DNA of 64,000 bases from Methylophilus sp. 5. Its GTDB lineage: Bacteria > Pseudomonadota > Gammaproteobacteria > Burkholderiales > Methylophilaceae. This document shows, piece by piece, positions 1 through 8,963 of this stretch (positions are counted from its first letter, which is position 1; the number at the start of each line of letters is the position of its first letter). The DNA is taken from positions 2,170,001 through 2,234,000 of the forward strand of contig NZ_KI911560.1 in the NCBI RefSeq assembly GCF_000515275.1, in the 5' to 3' direction. Below the pieces are notes generated by a model. It was given only the letters and a program-made list of their open reading frames with translations, was not told the origin of the DNA and made no database searches. Both the position numbers and the translations under genes were made by a program.

Positions 1-327
1 GCCTTTGTTAAAAGTCTTCACGATGCTGATGATCTCAGCTAATAGAGGTTGTTTTTCAACCTCAAATGTTGAGAACTCTGGAGACGAGAGTATTTTTCTA
101 AAAAAGCTGGACTGATCTTCTCTGGACCAGTGCAATCGTTGTGCAGTGGCTTGGACTTCCTTGTCAATTTCAATCTCGCGCGAATGCTGGTCTTCCTTGA
201 TTGATTTCAAAAATGACTCAACGTGTATGTGTGCATTTGCCAAGTCATCAGTGTTATTACAGATATCTGATTGAGCAAAAGCAGTGTTACCAATGATGAG
301 AATAATTAACCAGAGAAATTTCTTCAT
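1..327 (-). CDS. Exported protein of unknown function, 3' part cut by window edge
   Basis: An open frame runs on the minus strand from an ATG at 325-327 to the left edge without a stop (109 codons visible). It starts MKKFLWLIILIIGNTAFA, a typical Sec signal peptide (KK, hydrophobic stretch, AFA cleavage site), so the mature protein is probably periplasmic. The remaining 90 or so residues are charged and probably helical, with no motif I recognise. No strong Shine-Dalgarno sequence precedes the ATG. The stretch looks more AT-rich than the genes to its right, which could mean recent acquisition. I recognise no family; the missing C-terminus may hold the informative part. Confidence 0.6.
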   Translation of the reverse strand, partial: MKKFLWLIILIIGNTAFAQSDICNNTDDLANAHIHVESFLKSIKEDQHSREIEIDKEVQATAQRLHWSREDQSSFFRKILSSPEFSTFEVEKQPLLAEIISIVKTFNKG

Positions 328-349
328 GATGATATTTAAGCTTTAATGG

Positions 350-1300
350 TTACCATAGTGCGCGTTGCATCGAGATACCGCGCGCACCACAGGCTTGTGC
401 TTGTGAAAGATGCGCTGGCCGCATACCGCCTAAGCCATATACTGGAGTTTCCAGGCCATTCAGCATTTCACCAAATTTCTCCCACCCTAATCCAGCGGCT
501 TCCGGGTGGCTTTTTGTCGGTAGCACAGGCGAGAGCAGGGCAAAGTCTAGTTGCAGGGCTTGTGTCTGTTGTAACTGAGCGATGTCGTGGCAAGAGCCGC
601 CAACTAATAAATTTTCCGGTTTTTGTGTGAGTGCCATCAGGCGTTGGCTATTTAAATGCACACCCTGGTAGCCGAGTTGTTGCGCTTGTTCTGGGCTGCC
701 ATTGAGCAGGCAACGGCAGTTGTAAGCGGCGCACAACTTTAGTACTTGTTCACTTAATTGGGCCAGCGCTTCGCTATCAAGTTGAGGTTCGCGGATTTGC
801 AGCAGTTGCAGGCCTTGGTCGAGTTGCTGTTTTAGCGCGTGCAAGAAGGCGGCTTCGCCCATTTCTTGCAGATTGCTGATGGCGTAAATAGGGGGCAGGC
901 TCAGTGCTTGCATAATCGGCGCGTTGGCGGGCAATACGGGGCTGACATTAAGGTTGCGTGGATGTTGCCATGCAAATTGCTGGCCTTCGCGCGCGGTGAG
1001 ATCACCTTGCCAGGCATGCACAAAGAAAAAGTGCAGCAGTACGGTTTTGGCTTCGGCGTCATGCGTGGCCGGATAGTCGTAGCGGCGTTTAATCCAGGGT
1101 TGTATTTGGGTGGGCGTGACGCCGAGTTCTTCTTGCGATTCACGAATCAATGCGTGTTCTGGTGTTTCGCCAGATTCAATTTTGCCGCCAGGAAACTCCC
1201 ACCAGCCAGCCCAGCCTTTGCCGTTTGGGCGGCTGGCGAGCAGGTATTCGCCATTGGGTTTGGTTAAAATGGCAACGGCGACTTGAACGAGTTTGGTCAT
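350..1300 (-). CDS. Nudix hydrolase (MutT-like) fused to thiamine-phosphate-synthase-like domain
   Basis: Two-domain protein of 316 aa. Residues 1-135 are a MutT-type Nudix domain: the box runs from G39 to V61 with E45, R53, E54, E57 and E58 in place, so pyrophosphohydrolase activity (sanitising 8-oxo-dGTP in this family) is likely. Residues 136-316 resemble ThiE/TenI barrels, with LLQIREP, GVHLN, LLSPVLPTKSHP and VYGLGGM motifs. This fused architecture is known in beta- and gammaproteobacteria as a Nudix family hydrolase with an appended ThiE-like domain. Whether the ThiE half makes thiamine phosphate is doubtful, since the usual polar residues after GVHL are replaced (GVHLNSQRL). The ATPase gene at 1352 lies upstream on the same strand, 51 bases away, so the two may be cotranscribed. 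Confidence 0.88.
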   Translation of the reverse strand: MTKLVQVAVAILTKPNGEYLLASRPNGKGWAGWWEFPGGKIESGETPEHALIRESQEELGVTPTQIQPWIKRRYDYPATHDAEAKTVLLHFFFVHAWQGDLTAREGQQFAWQHPRNLNVSPVLPANAPIMQALSLPPIYAISNLQEMGEAAFLHALKQQLDQGLQLLQIREPQLDSEALAQLSEQVLKLCAAYNCRCLLNGSPEQAQQLGYQGVHLNSQRLMALTQKPENLLVGGSCHDIAQLQQTQALQLDFALLSPVLPTKSHPEAAGLGWEKFGEMLNGLETPVYGLGGMRPAHLSQAQACGARGISMQRALW

Positions 1301-1351
1301 ATTTTTAGCTGCAGATTCATGCGGGTGCCCGCAGGTGGTTGGTGAGTGTGT

Positions 1352-2209
1352 TTATGGCGCGAGTTGCAGTTTGCCAGCGTAGTCTTTGGCAAACTGGTAG
1401 GCGACACGGCCACTGCGCGCACCACGGGTATGGTAAAACTGCAGGGCAGCATGGCGTGCTGCATCATCCATGCTAATGCCAAAGGTGTCTAGCCAATGTT
1501 CGGCAATGCTCAGGTACTCGTCCTGGTCAAAACTGTAAAACGATAGCCATAACCCAAAACGCTCGGCCAGCGAGGTTTTTTCGTCTATGGTGTCGTTTTG
1601 GCGGATTTCACCTTTATCGACGATCGGCTGGTTGTCTGCCATGTATTCCGGCATCAGGTTTTTGCGGTTAGAGGTGGCGTACACCAGCACGTTGGCGGAG
1701 CCATGTTCAATCGAGCCGTCAAGAATCACTTTGAGCGCTTTGTAGCCGATGTCGTTGGCTTCAAAGGTGAGGTCATCACAAAAGATAATAAATTTTTCTG
1801 GCCGTTGGCGGAGTAATTGCGTGATTTGCGGCAGGTCGGTTAAATCCTGTTTTTCAACCTCGATCAGCCGCAGGCCATCTGCGGCATAGGCATTGAGCAC
1901 TGCTTTGACCAATGACGACTTACCAGTGCCGCGGGCGCCGGTGAGTAACACATGATTGGCAGGCAGGCCTTGCAAAAACTGGCGTGTATTACGCACCACC
2001 TCGGTTTTTTGCCGGTCAATAAAGCGAATATCGTCTAAACGCACATGGTGCGGGTGTTCGACGGCTTGTAATTGACCCTGGGCACCATGTTTTACCCAGC
2101 GCCAGGCCAGTGCTTGCCAATTTGGTTCGGCCAACGGCGTTGGCAGCAGGGTTTCCAGGCGCGTGATGAGTTGTTCAGCGCGCTGCAACAAATGTTCAAG
2201 TGAGTTCAT
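1352..2209 (-). CDS. DUF815 family AAA-type ATPase
   Basis: 285 aa from the ATG at 2209; the frame also allows a start at 2254 (300 aa), but the extra residues (MYNKPSFDFYHQTTR) look like translated promoter DNA. Neither start has a good ribosome site. The centre carries a Walker A motif, LLTGARGTGKSS, and a Walker B-like FIIFCDDLTFE, followed by YATSNRKNLMPE, the hallmark of the DUF815 (PF05673) family. These are cytoplasmic P-loop ATPases of unknown cellular role that resemble the helicase-loader/RuvB branch of AAA proteins. The gene is divergent from maf and upstream of the Nudix/ThiE fusion, a pairing I believe is common in betaproteobacteria. Family assignment is firm; function is unknown. 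Confidence 0.85.
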   Translation of the reverse strand: MNSLEHLLQRAEQLITRLETLLPTPLAEPNWQALAWRWVKHGAQGQLQAVEHPHHVRLDDIRFIDRQKTEVVRNTRQFLQGLPANHVLLTGARGTGKSSLVKAVLNAYAADGLRLIEVEKQDLTDLPQITQLLRQRPEKFIIFCDDLTFEANDIGYKALKVILDGSIEHGSANVLVYATSNRKNLMPEYMADNQPIVDKGEIRQNDTIDEKTSLAERFGLWLSFYSFDQDEYLSIAEHWLDTFGISMDDAARHAALQFYHTRGARSGRVAYQFAKDYAGKLQLAP

Positions 2210-2360
2210 GCGAGTGGTCTGGTGATAAAAGTCAAACGAGGGCTTATTGTACACAATGCGGCAAGTGCACCGTTAGCGTAAGTTGGGTTGCCTTGTGCGC
2301 AAAATCCACCTTGTTTGTGTTACCTTGTGCGGCTCGTTGATTAAGCATTCTGGAACGCGC

Positions 2361-2927
2361 ATGCCTCTACAAAAAATCATTCTGGCGTCACGCAGCCCGC
2401 GTCGCGTTGAGTTGCTGGCACAGTTAGGTGTGCACTGCGAAACGTTGCCTGCCGATATCGACGAATCCAGTTTGCCGGGCGAAGACCCTGCGCACTATGT
2501 GGTTCGCCTGGCACAAGAAAAAGCGCTCGCCATTGCGGCGTTGCATGGTCAGCGCGGCTTGCCTATTTTAGCGGCAGACACCACGGTGGCCCTCGGGCAG
2601 GATATTTTAGGTAAGCCAGCCGATGCAGCTGACGCGCTGGCCATGCTGTCGCGCTTAAGCGGCAGCGTGCATCTGGTGCATACGGCGGTGGCGGTGTATC
2701 AGGCAGGCGCGGTGCGGTGCTTGCTCAATACCACGCGCGTTGAAATGATGCAGGTGCCGCTAGCAGTGTTACAAGATTACATTGCTTCTGGTGAACCCAT
2801 GGACAAAGCAGGCGCCTATGGCATACAGGGCCGTGCCGGGGCTTGGGTTGTGCGCATTGATGGCAGTTATAGTGGCGTGATGGGTTTACCCTTGCATGAA
2901 ACGGCGCAGTTGCTGCACGCATGGTAA
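2361..2927 (+). CDS. maf: Maf-like nucleoside triphosphate pyrophosphatase
   Basis: 188 aa when started at the ATG at 2361, where the family's N-terminus (MPLQKIILASRSPRRVELL) begins; an upstream in-frame start at 2283 would add 26 unrelated residues. Maf signatures are SRSPRRVELL, ADIDES, the catalytic region LAADTTVALGQDILGKP, and KAGAYGIQG near the C-terminus. The DTTVA...ILGKP form fits the YhdE subgroup, which hydrolyses dTTP, UTP and modified pyrimidine nucleotides, rather than the YceF/m7GTP subgroup. It is followed 42 bases later by rng, an arrangement (maf-rng) conserved in many proteobacteria, so the two are probably one transcription unit. Confidence 0.92.
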   Translation: MPLQKIILASRSPRRVELLAQLGVHCETLPADIDESSLPGEDPAHYVVRLAQEKALAIAALHGQRGLPILAADTTVALGQDILGKPADAADALAMLSRLSGSVHLVHTAVAVYQAGAVRCLLNTTRVEMMQVPLAVLQDYIASGEPMDKAGAYGIQGRAGAWVVRIDGSYSGVMGLPLHETAQLLHAW

Positions 2928-2969
2928 ACTTTGAGTCAAAGATAATAAATCGGGATCGGGTAAAGCAAC

Positions 2970-4442
2970 ATGTCATTGGCGCAGGAAGTACTGATTAACG
3001 TCACGCCGCAAGAAACGCGGGTGGCGATTCTGGAGCAAGGCATCGTTCAGGAGCTACATATAGAGCGGGCCTCATCGCTGGGTATTGTCGGCAATATTTA
3101 TCGCGGTACGGTGGTGCGCGTGTTGCCTGGCATGCAGTCCGCTTTTGTTGAGATCGGCTTACAGCGCGCGGCTTTTTTGCATGCCGCAGATATTATGGAG
3201 TGCCATTCAGAAGATGGGACGGTAAAAACCGCCAGGCCGATTCAGGAGGTGTTGCACGAAGGGCAGTCGATTATCGTGCAGGTGATTAAAGAAGCCATCG
3301 GCACCAAGGGTGCGCGATTGACGACGGAAATCAGTATTGCTGGCCGTTTTTTAGTTTATTTGCCTTATCAAAAGCATATTGGTGTTTCGCAACGCATTGA
3401 TATCGAAGAAGAACGCGAGTTTTTACGCAATCGCTTGCTGGGCTTATTGCCAGAAGAGCGCGAGGGTGGCTACATTATTCGTACCATGTCTGAAAATGCG
3501 ACCGATGACGAGCTGCTGGCCGATATTGAATACTTGCGCAAAGTCTGGCAAAAAATCCAGACCGAGAGTAAAAAAGTCGGTGAGCGTTCGCTGATTTTTT
3601 ATGACCTGAGCTTGCCACGCCGTATTTTGCGCGATGTGGTGTGCACGGAAACGACCAGTATCCGCGTCGATTCGCGCGAAATGTTCGAGCGCCTGAAAGA
3701 GTTTGCCGAGCTGTATGTCTCCCATGCTGTCAAGCCGCTCACGCACTACAAGGGCGAACGCTCGCTGTTTGAGTTTTATGATATTGAAAGTGAAATCGAA
3801 AAAGCCTTGTCACGCAAGGTAGAGCTTAAATCTGGCGGCTATTTGATTTTTGACCAGACCGAGGCGCTGACCACGGTGGATGTGAATACCGGTAGTTTTG
3901 TCAGCGGCAAAAACTTATCTGACACCATTTTTAAAACCAATCTTGAGGCAGCACAAACCATTGCGCGACAACTGCGTTTGCGTAATTTGGGCGGTATTAT
4001 CATTATCGACTTTATTGATATGGATGAAGATGCCCAGCGCGAAGCGGTGCTAGAAGAGCTACGCAAAGCGGTGGCCCTGGATAGAGCCCGTATTAACGTC
4101 AATGGTTTTTCGGCGTTAGGCTTGGTCGAGCTGACCCGCAAGCGCACGCGCGAGAGTCTGGCGCACTTGCTGTGCGAGTCTTGCCAGGTGTGCCAGGGGC
4201 GCGGTGAACTCAAAACCGCACAAACCATTTGCTATGAAATCATGCGTGAGTTGCTGCGTGAGTCCAAGCAGTTTAAAAACGCCAAAGAATTCAAGATATT
4301 AGCGTCACCGATTGTGATCAACATGCTGGGTGATGAAGAGTCACAGAGTTTGGCCAGCCTGTCAGACTTTATTAAAAAGCCGTTGTCGCTGCATCCTGAT
4401 ACACAATACGGGCGTGAAGAGTTTGATATTGTCTGGATATAA
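2970..4442 (+). CDS. rng: Ribonuclease G
   Basis: 490 aa, the normal length of RNase G (E. coli 489), and without the long C-terminal scaffold of RNase E. An S1-like RNA-binding domain lies near residues 35-120 (IVGNIYRGTVVRVLPGMQSAFVEIG). The catalytic DNase I-like region includes LTTVDVNTGSFVSG, IIIIDFIDMD and ALGLVELTRKRTRESL, with the two catalytic Asp positions visible. The zinc-link CESCQVCQGRG follows. It endonucleolytically matures 16S rRNA 5' ends and degrades some mRNAs in the cytoplasm. The gene follows maf and ends at a strong terminator. Confidence 0.96.
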   Translation: MSLAQEVLINVTPQETRVAILEQGIVQELHIERASSLGIVGNIYRGTVVRVLPGMQSAFVEIGLQRAAFLHAADIMECHSEDGTVKTARPIQEVLHEGQSIIVQVIKEAIGTKGARLTTEISIAGRFLVYLPYQKHIGVSQRIDIEEEREFLRNRLLGLLPEEREGGYIIRTMSENATDDELLADIEYLRKVWQKIQTESKKVGERSLIFYDLSLPRRILRDVVCTETTSIRVDSREMFERLKEFAELYVSHAVKPLTHYKGERSLFEFYDIESEIEKALSRKVELKSGGYLIFDQTEALTTVDVNTGSFVSGKNLSDTIFKTNLEAAQTIARQLRLRNLGGIIIIDFIDMDEDAQREAVLEELRKAVALDRARINVNGFSALGLVELTRKRTRESLAHLLCESCQVCQGRGELKTAQTICYEIMRELLRESKQFKNAKEFKILASPIVINMLGDEESQSLASLSDFIKKPLSLHPDTQYGREEFDIVWI

Positions 4443-4445
4443 AAC

Positions 4446-4476
4446 AAAAAAGGACGACAAATTGTCGTCCTTTTTT
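4446..4476. terminator. Bidirectional intrinsic terminator between rng and yggT
   Basis: An A6 run, the stem GGACGACAA / TTGTCGTCC around a single A, then a T6 run. The near-perfect symmetry with A and T tracts on both sides lets it end transcription from rng (plus) and from the convergent proC-yggT operon (minus). Confidence 0.9.
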
Positions 4477-4492
4477 ATAAATGCTTGCTAGC

Positions 4493-5044
4493 TTAAATAA
4501 TGCTCGTCGCCAGGCCTGGCAACACAATATGGCTGACCATTTGCAATAAAATCAGTGCCACCAGGGCAGAAAAGTCAAAGCCTTGAATCGGTGGCAATAC
4601 ACGGCGTAACGGCTCCAGAATCGGTGCTGATAGTTGGTTTAATACGCCGTAAATCGGGCTGTACGGGTTGACCCAGCTTAAAATCGCCATCAGCAAAATT
4701 GCATAGAAAAACACATCCACCATTTGCGCCAGCACGCCAAACACCGCTTGCCATACCCAGAAAAATGGTGAAGCAGGCGCGCCAGCCAGTAATGCTAGCA
4801 GGGCAAACAAAGCAATTTGCATGAGCAATGCCAGCAATAAGGTCGACAGGTCCCACTGTTTAATGGGGCGGATCAGTTTGCGTGCCGGTTTTACCATAAA
4901 GTCGGTCAGTGCCATGGCCATTTGACCCAGTGGATTCTGGAACGAAGTACGTGTCCATTGCATTAAAAAGCGTAATACCAGTAAAAAGGTCAAAATGCCG
5001 AAGGCGGCATTGAGTAAAAAAGTCGTCATATTTTGCAACATCAT
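4493..5044 (-). CDS. yggT: YggT family membrane protein
   Basis: 183 aa with two copies of the YGGT unit, each a pair of hydrophobic helices. The signatures LRFLMQWTRTSFQNPLGQMAMALTDFMVKPARKLI-like (residues about 25-62) and AILSWVNPYSPIYGVLNQLSAPILEPLRRVLPP-like (residues about 120-155) are visible. It is an inner-membrane protein; the family is tied to osmotic tolerance and membrane-associated division or photosystem assembly in various organisms, but a molecular function is not settled. Its ATG overlaps the proC stop by 4 bases, so translation is coupled, and it is the last gene of yggS-proC-yggT. Confidence 0.93.
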   Translation of the reverse strand: MMLQNMTTFLLNAAFGILTFLLVLRFLMQWTRTSFQNPLGQMAMALTDFMVKPARKLIRPIKQWDLSTLLLALLMQIALFALLALLAGAPASPFFWVWQAVFGVLAQMVDVFFYAILLMAILSWVNPYSPIYGVLNQLSAPILEPLRRVLPPIQGFDFSALVALILLQMVSHIVLPGLATSII

Positions 5045-5874
5045 GCTTGTGCTCCCAATTGATCACCCAGTTCTTTGGCGCGACGCGCGGCTTGCGCGGC
5101 GGCATCTTGCATCATGCCATGAATATCATGCTGGCGCATGCTGAGTAGGCCTTGCTCGGTGGTGCCGCCCTTGGAGGTAACCTGTTCGCGCAACGTTGCA
5201 ATGGGCGTGCTGCTGCCAGCAGCCAACAGGCTGGCGCCTTTAAACGTCGCCAGGCTGAGCTGCAGCGATTGTGCTTCACTCAGGCCTAAAGACACGCCAG
5301 CTGCGGTCAAGGCTTCTATCATCAAAAATACATAAGCCGGGCCGCTGCCGGAAATCGCGGTGACGGCATCCAGTTGCACTTCATCGTCCAGCCAGACTAC
5401 TTCACCGGCGGCCTGCAACACGGCGTCTGCCAATGTGCGTTGTGCCGCCGAAACGGCAGGCAAGGCATAAGCGCCGGTAATCCCCGCCTGAATCTGTGCC
5501 GGGGTGTTGGGCATGGTGCGTATCATGGTTTGGTAGCCATTTAACCAGCGGCTCAAATCAGCGCTGCGTATGCCTGCTGCGACCGAAACCACTAGCTGCG
5601 ATTGCAGCAAAGGGGCCAAGGCCTGCGCCACGCCTTGTAATTGCTGCGGTTTGACCGCCAGCACAATCACATCTACAGCCAGTGACTCTGCAGTGAGACT
5701 GGCACTGGTGTTGATGCCCAGCGTTGTTTGCAAATGCGTGTGTTTGGCCGTATCAGGGTCGATCACGGTAATGTGATGCATGGTAAATGCGCGCTGCTGC
5801 AAGCCTGTAATCAAGGCTTGGGCCATATTGCCACCGCCAATAAAGGCGATGCGTGTGGCTGAAAGTGATTGCAT
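5041..5874 (-). CDS. proC: Pyrroline-5-carboxylate reductase
   Basis: 277 aa. It catalyses the last step of proline synthesis, NAD(P)H-dependent reduction of 1-pyrroline-5-carboxylate, in the cytoplasm. The Rossmann nucleotide-binding motif is at the N-terminus (IAFIGGGNMAQALITGL). RTMPNTPAQIQAG follows, and the P5CR signature AISGSGPAYVFLMIEAL lies near residue 170, with the C-terminal TSKGGTTEQGL dimer region. Length and motifs are complete. It is overlapped by yggT downstream and follows yggS by 5 bases, the conserved yggS-proC-yggT order. Confidence 0.96.
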   Translation of the reverse strand: MQSLSATRIAFIGGGNMAQALITGLQQRAFTMHHITVIDPDTAKHTHLQTTLGINTSASLTAESLAVDVIVLAVKPQQLQGVAQALAPLLQSQLVVSVAAGIRSADLSRWLNGYQTMIRTMPNTPAQIQAGITGAYALPAVSAAQRTLADAVLQAAGEVVWLDDEVQLDAVTAISGSGPAYVFLMIEALTAAGVSLGLSEAQSLQLSLATFKGASLLAAGSSTPIATLREQVTSKGGTTEQGLLSMRQHDIHGMMQDAAAQAARRAKELGDQLGAQA

Positions 5875-5879
5875 GGTGA

Positions 5880-6596
5880 TCAGGGTCCTTTTGTCACTGA
5901 GTCTGTGGAGGAGGAGGTTGCACGTGCGCCAAAAATGGCGGTGCCTATGCGTACCAGCGTGGCACCTTCGGCAATGGCGGCGGCAAAGTCGCCGCTCATG
6001 CCGATTGACAGTGTATCCAGTGACAGGCCATGGTTGTTTAAATGCTCAAACAACGCACGTACCTGCCGAAATTGGTCACGCTGTTGCGCAAAGTCGCTGC
6101 AGGGTGCAGGAATCGCCATCAAACCTCGCAGTTGCAAACGTGGCAACTGGTTGATATTTAAGGCGAGTTCCAATAGTTCTTGGCCGCTGGCACCACTTTT
6201 GCTTGCCTCTTCGCTAATATTCACTTGCAGGCAAATATTGAGCGGTGCCAGTGCTGGCGGGCGCGCATCTGACAGGCGTTGTGCAATTTTCAGGCGATCT
6301 ACCGAATGTACCCAGTCGAAATGACGGGCAATTAGCTGTGTTTTATTGCTTTGAATCGGCCCGATAAAGTGCCATGCTATGGCACAGTCGTCTAGTTGAG
6401 CCTGTTTTGTGAGCGCTTCTTGCAGGTAGTTTTCGCCAAACACGGTTTGGCCAGCGGCGTAAGCGGCCCGAATAGCCTCGGTTGGTTGCGCTTTACTTAC
6501 TGCACATAGCGTCACCGGTTGAGCGGCTTGAAAACGTGCCTGTGCGTCTGCCAGCTGTTGGCGTATCGAGGCAAGATGGTCAGAAATGGCGGTCAT
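5880..6596 (-). CDS. yggS: PLP homeostasis protein YggS/PLPBP
   Basis: 238 aa. Fold-type III PLP-binding protein of the YggS/PROSC family, which buffers pyridoxal phosphate and affects amino-acid and keto-acid pools but has no known enzyme activity. The PLP lysine is in TLCAVSKAQPTEAI near residue 34. FGENYLQEA, WHFIGPIQSNKT, SIGMSGDFAAAIAEGATLVRIGTAIFG follow as the usual motif series. First gene of yggS-proC-yggT, divergent from pilT; both promoters must lie in the 92-base gap at 6597-6688. Confidence 0.95.
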   Translation of the reverse strand: MTAISDHLASIRQQLADAQARFQAAQPVTLCAVSKAQPTEAIRAAYAAGQTVFGENYLQEALTKQAQLDDCAIAWHFIGPIQSNKTQLIARHFDWVHSVDRLKIAQRLSDARPPALAPLNICLQVNISEEASKSGASGQELLELALNINQLPRLQLRGLMAIPAPCSDFAQQRDQFRQVRALFEHLNNHGLSLDTLSIGMSGDFAAAIAEGATLVRIGTAIFGARATSSSTDSVTKGP

Positions 6597-6688
6597 GGCA
6601 GATCAGCAAATAGGTGAGCGCGTGCGCTGTTAAACGCGAAGAATACAAAACTAAAGCAACATTATATAAATAATCACCGGAGTCGATT

Positions 6689-7732
6689 GTGGATATTTCA
6701 GATTTATTGGCATTTTCTGTTAAAAATAAGGCGTCGGACTTGCATTTGTCCTCCGGTCTGCCTCCGATGATTCGGGTGCATGGCGATGTGCGCAAAATCA
6801 ATTTGCCCTCCATGGAGCACGCGGAAGTACATCGCATGCTGTATGACATCATGAACGACAGCCAGCGCAAAATCTATGAAGAAACTCTGGAGTGCGACTT
6901 TTCGTTTGAGATTCCAGACCTGGCCCGTTTTCGGGTTAACGCTTTTAATCAGCAACGTGGCGCCGGTGCGGTGTTTCGTACCATTCCGAGCAAGGTGCTC
7001 ACGCTGGATGAGTTGAATGCGCCTAAAGTATTTAAGGATATTGCTGAGACGCCGCGCGGGATTGTGCTGGTGACCGGGCCCACCGGCTCTGGTAAATCCA
7101 CCACGCTGGCAGCGATGATCGACTACATCAATGAATCACAAATGTCACACGTGCTGACAGTGGAAGACCCGATCGAATTTGTGCATACCTCGAAAAAATC
7201 GCTGATTAACCAGCGTGAAGTTGGTCCGCATACCCAATCGTTTGAAAATGCGTTACGCTCAGCCCTGCGTGAAGACCCGGATGTGATTCTGGTGGGTGAG
7301 ATGCGTGACCTGGAAACCATCCGCCTGGCATTGACTGCGGCCGAAACCGGCCATTTGGTCTTTGGCACCTTGCACACCAGCTCTGCGGCAAAAACCGTAG
7401 ACCGGGTAGTCGATGTATTTCCGGCGGCCGAGAAAGAAATGGTGCGCTCTATGTTGTCTGAGTCGTTGCGTGCTGTTATTTCACAAACACTGTGTAAAAC
7501 CAAAGACGAGCAGGGCCGTGTTGCTGCACATGAAATCATGATGGGCACACCGGCGATTCGCAACCTGATTCGTGAAAACAAAATTGCCCAGATGTATTCT
7601 GCGATCCAGACTGGCCAAAGCCTGGGGATGCAAACGCTGGACCAAAACCTGCAAGATCTGGTCAAGCGCAATGTGATTAGTGCCGCTGAAGCCAGAACCA
7701 AGGCCGCAAACCGTGACGCTATCATCGGCTAA
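6689..7732 (+). CDS. pilT: Type IV pilus retraction ATPase PilT
   Basis: 347 aa, GTG start at 6689 preceded by a GGAG at 6679-6682. Secretion hexamer ATPase that depolymerises type IV pili for twitching motility and DNA uptake. Visible are Walker A GPTGSGKSTT, Asp box VEDPIEFVH, Walker B VILVGEMRDLETI, His box HLVFGTLHTSS, and the PilT-specific C-terminal AIRNLIREN motif needed for retraction. The family's N-terminal PAS-like domain is present (LLAFSVKNKASDLHLSSG). pilU follows directly, as in most beta- and gammaproteobacteria. Confidence 0.96.
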   Translation: MDISDLLAFSVKNKASDLHLSSGLPPMIRVHGDVRKINLPSMEHAEVHRMLYDIMNDSQRKIYEETLECDFSFEIPDLARFRVNAFNQQRGAGAVFRTIPSKVLTLDELNAPKVFKDIAETPRGIVLVTGPTGSGKSTTLAAMIDYINESQMSHVLTVEDPIEFVHTSKKSLINQREVGPHTQSFENALRSALREDPDVILVGEMRDLETIRLALTAAETGHLVFGTLHTSSAAKTVDRVVDVFPAAEKEMVRSMLSESLRAVISQTLCKTKDEQGRVAAHEIMMGTPAIRNLIRENKIAQMYSAIQTGQSLGMQTLDQNLQDLVKRNVISAAEARTKAANRDAIIG

Positions 7733-7736
7733 TACT

Positions 7737-8897
7737 ATGGATAGCACACACACTGCTGGCGATCACGACCAGACGGAGAAGTTCGTCACTGACCTACTCA
7801 AGCTGATGGTCACGCGTAAGGCGTCTGACTTGTTTATCACGGCCGGTTTTCCACCGGCGATGAAAATTGATGGCAAACTGACGCCGGTGTCTACACAAAC
7901 ACTCAATACCCAGCAAACAGCCGAGATCGGCCGTGCGGTGATGAATGACAAGCAAGCACAAGAATTCAAGACAACGCTGGAGTGCAATTTTGCCATCAGC
8001 ATGCCCTCAGTTGGCCGCTTTCGTGTTAATGCCTTTATCCAGCGCAGCGCGGTTGGCCTGGTATTCCGGGTGATTAATACCAATATCCCCAAGTTTGATG
8101 ATTTAAAGTTACCGCAGATTCTTAAAGAGGTCGTGATGGCCAAACGCGGCCTGATCATTTTTGTTGGCGGTACGGGCTCCGGTAAATCGACCTCGATGGC
8201 GGCGATGCTGGGGCACCGCAACGAAAGCAGTTACGGCCATATTATTACCATCGAAGATCCAGTCGAATTTATTCACGGCCACCGCAATTGTATTGTGACC
8301 CAGCGTGAGGTCGGTGTAGATACCGAAAGCTGGCATGCGGCGCTTAAAAACACGCTGCGCCAGGCGCCGGATGTGATTATGATCGGCGAGATTCGTGATC
8401 GTGAAACCATGGACTACGCGATTGCGTTCTCTGAAACCGGTCATTTATGCCTGGCCACCTTGCACGCCAACAGCACCAACCAGGCACTGGATAGGATTAT
8501 TAACTTTTTCCCTGAAGAGCGCAGGCAACAGTTGTTGATGGACTTATCGCTCAACCTGCGTTGTGTTGCCTCGCAGCGGCTGATCCCCAAGATTGACGGC
8601 AGCGGCCGTGTGGCGGCGGTAGAGGTGTTACTGCATTCGCCGTTGATTTCTGACTTGATTTACAAAGGTGATGTGCACGCGATTAAAGAAATCATGGCCA
8701 AATCACGCGAGCTTGGCATGCAAACCTTTGACCAGGCCTTGTTTGATTTGTTTGAGTCTGGCCAGATCAGTTATGACGATGCGCTACGCAATGCTGACTC
8801 GGTGAATGATTTGCGCCTCAAGTTTAAGCTCAACAGCAAAATGGCGAACCCTGAAAATCAGGAGCGCGGCAAGATTTCTGACCTGGATATTTTATAG
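7737..8897 (+). CDS. pilU: Type IV pilus PilT-dependent ATPase PilU
   Basis: 386 aa from the ATG at 7737 (MDSTHT); the frame extends upstream into pilT, but that start would overlap pilT by 53 bases. PilU is a PilT paralogue that adds force to PilT-driven retraction. Walker A is VGGTGSGKSTSMAAM, followed by IEDPVEFIHG, VIMIGEIRDRETM and HLCLATLHANST. The C-terminus lacks the AIRNLIRE form of PilT and has PLISDLIYKGD, as PilU does. It starts 4 bases after the pilT stop, so the pair is one unit, and it ends before a terminator. Confidence 0.95.
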   Translation: MDSTHTAGDHDQTEKFVTDLLKLMVTRKASDLFITAGFPPAMKIDGKLTPVSTQTLNTQQTAEIGRAVMNDKQAQEFKTTLECNFAISMPSVGRFRVNAFIQRSAVGLVFRVINTNIPKFDDLKLPQILKEVVMAKRGLIIFVGGTGSGKSTSMAAMLGHRNESSYGHIITIEDPVEFIHGHRNCIVTQREVGVDTESWHAALKNTLRQAPDVIMIGEIRDRETMDYAIAFSETGHLCLATLHANSTNQALDRIINFFPEERRQQLLMDLSLNLRCVASQRLIPKIDGSGRVAAVEVLLHSPLISDLIYKGDVHAIKEIMAKSRELGMQTFDQALFDLFESGQISYDDALRNADSVNDLRLKFKLNSKMANPENQERGKISDLDIL

Positions 8898-8919
8898 TCA
8901 GCTTCAAAGTGACAGACAT

Positions 8920-8957
8920 AAAAAAGCCTGCGATGCGAACATTGCAGGCTTTTTGTT
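8920..8957. terminator. Bidirectional terminator between pilU and pyrC'
   Basis: AAAAAGCCTGC and GCAGGCTTTTT arms enclose a 12-nt loop (GATGCGAACATT). With A and T runs on both sides it can stop both pilTU and the convergent rib-pyr operon. Confidence 0.85.
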
Positions 8958-8963
8958 TTAAGG

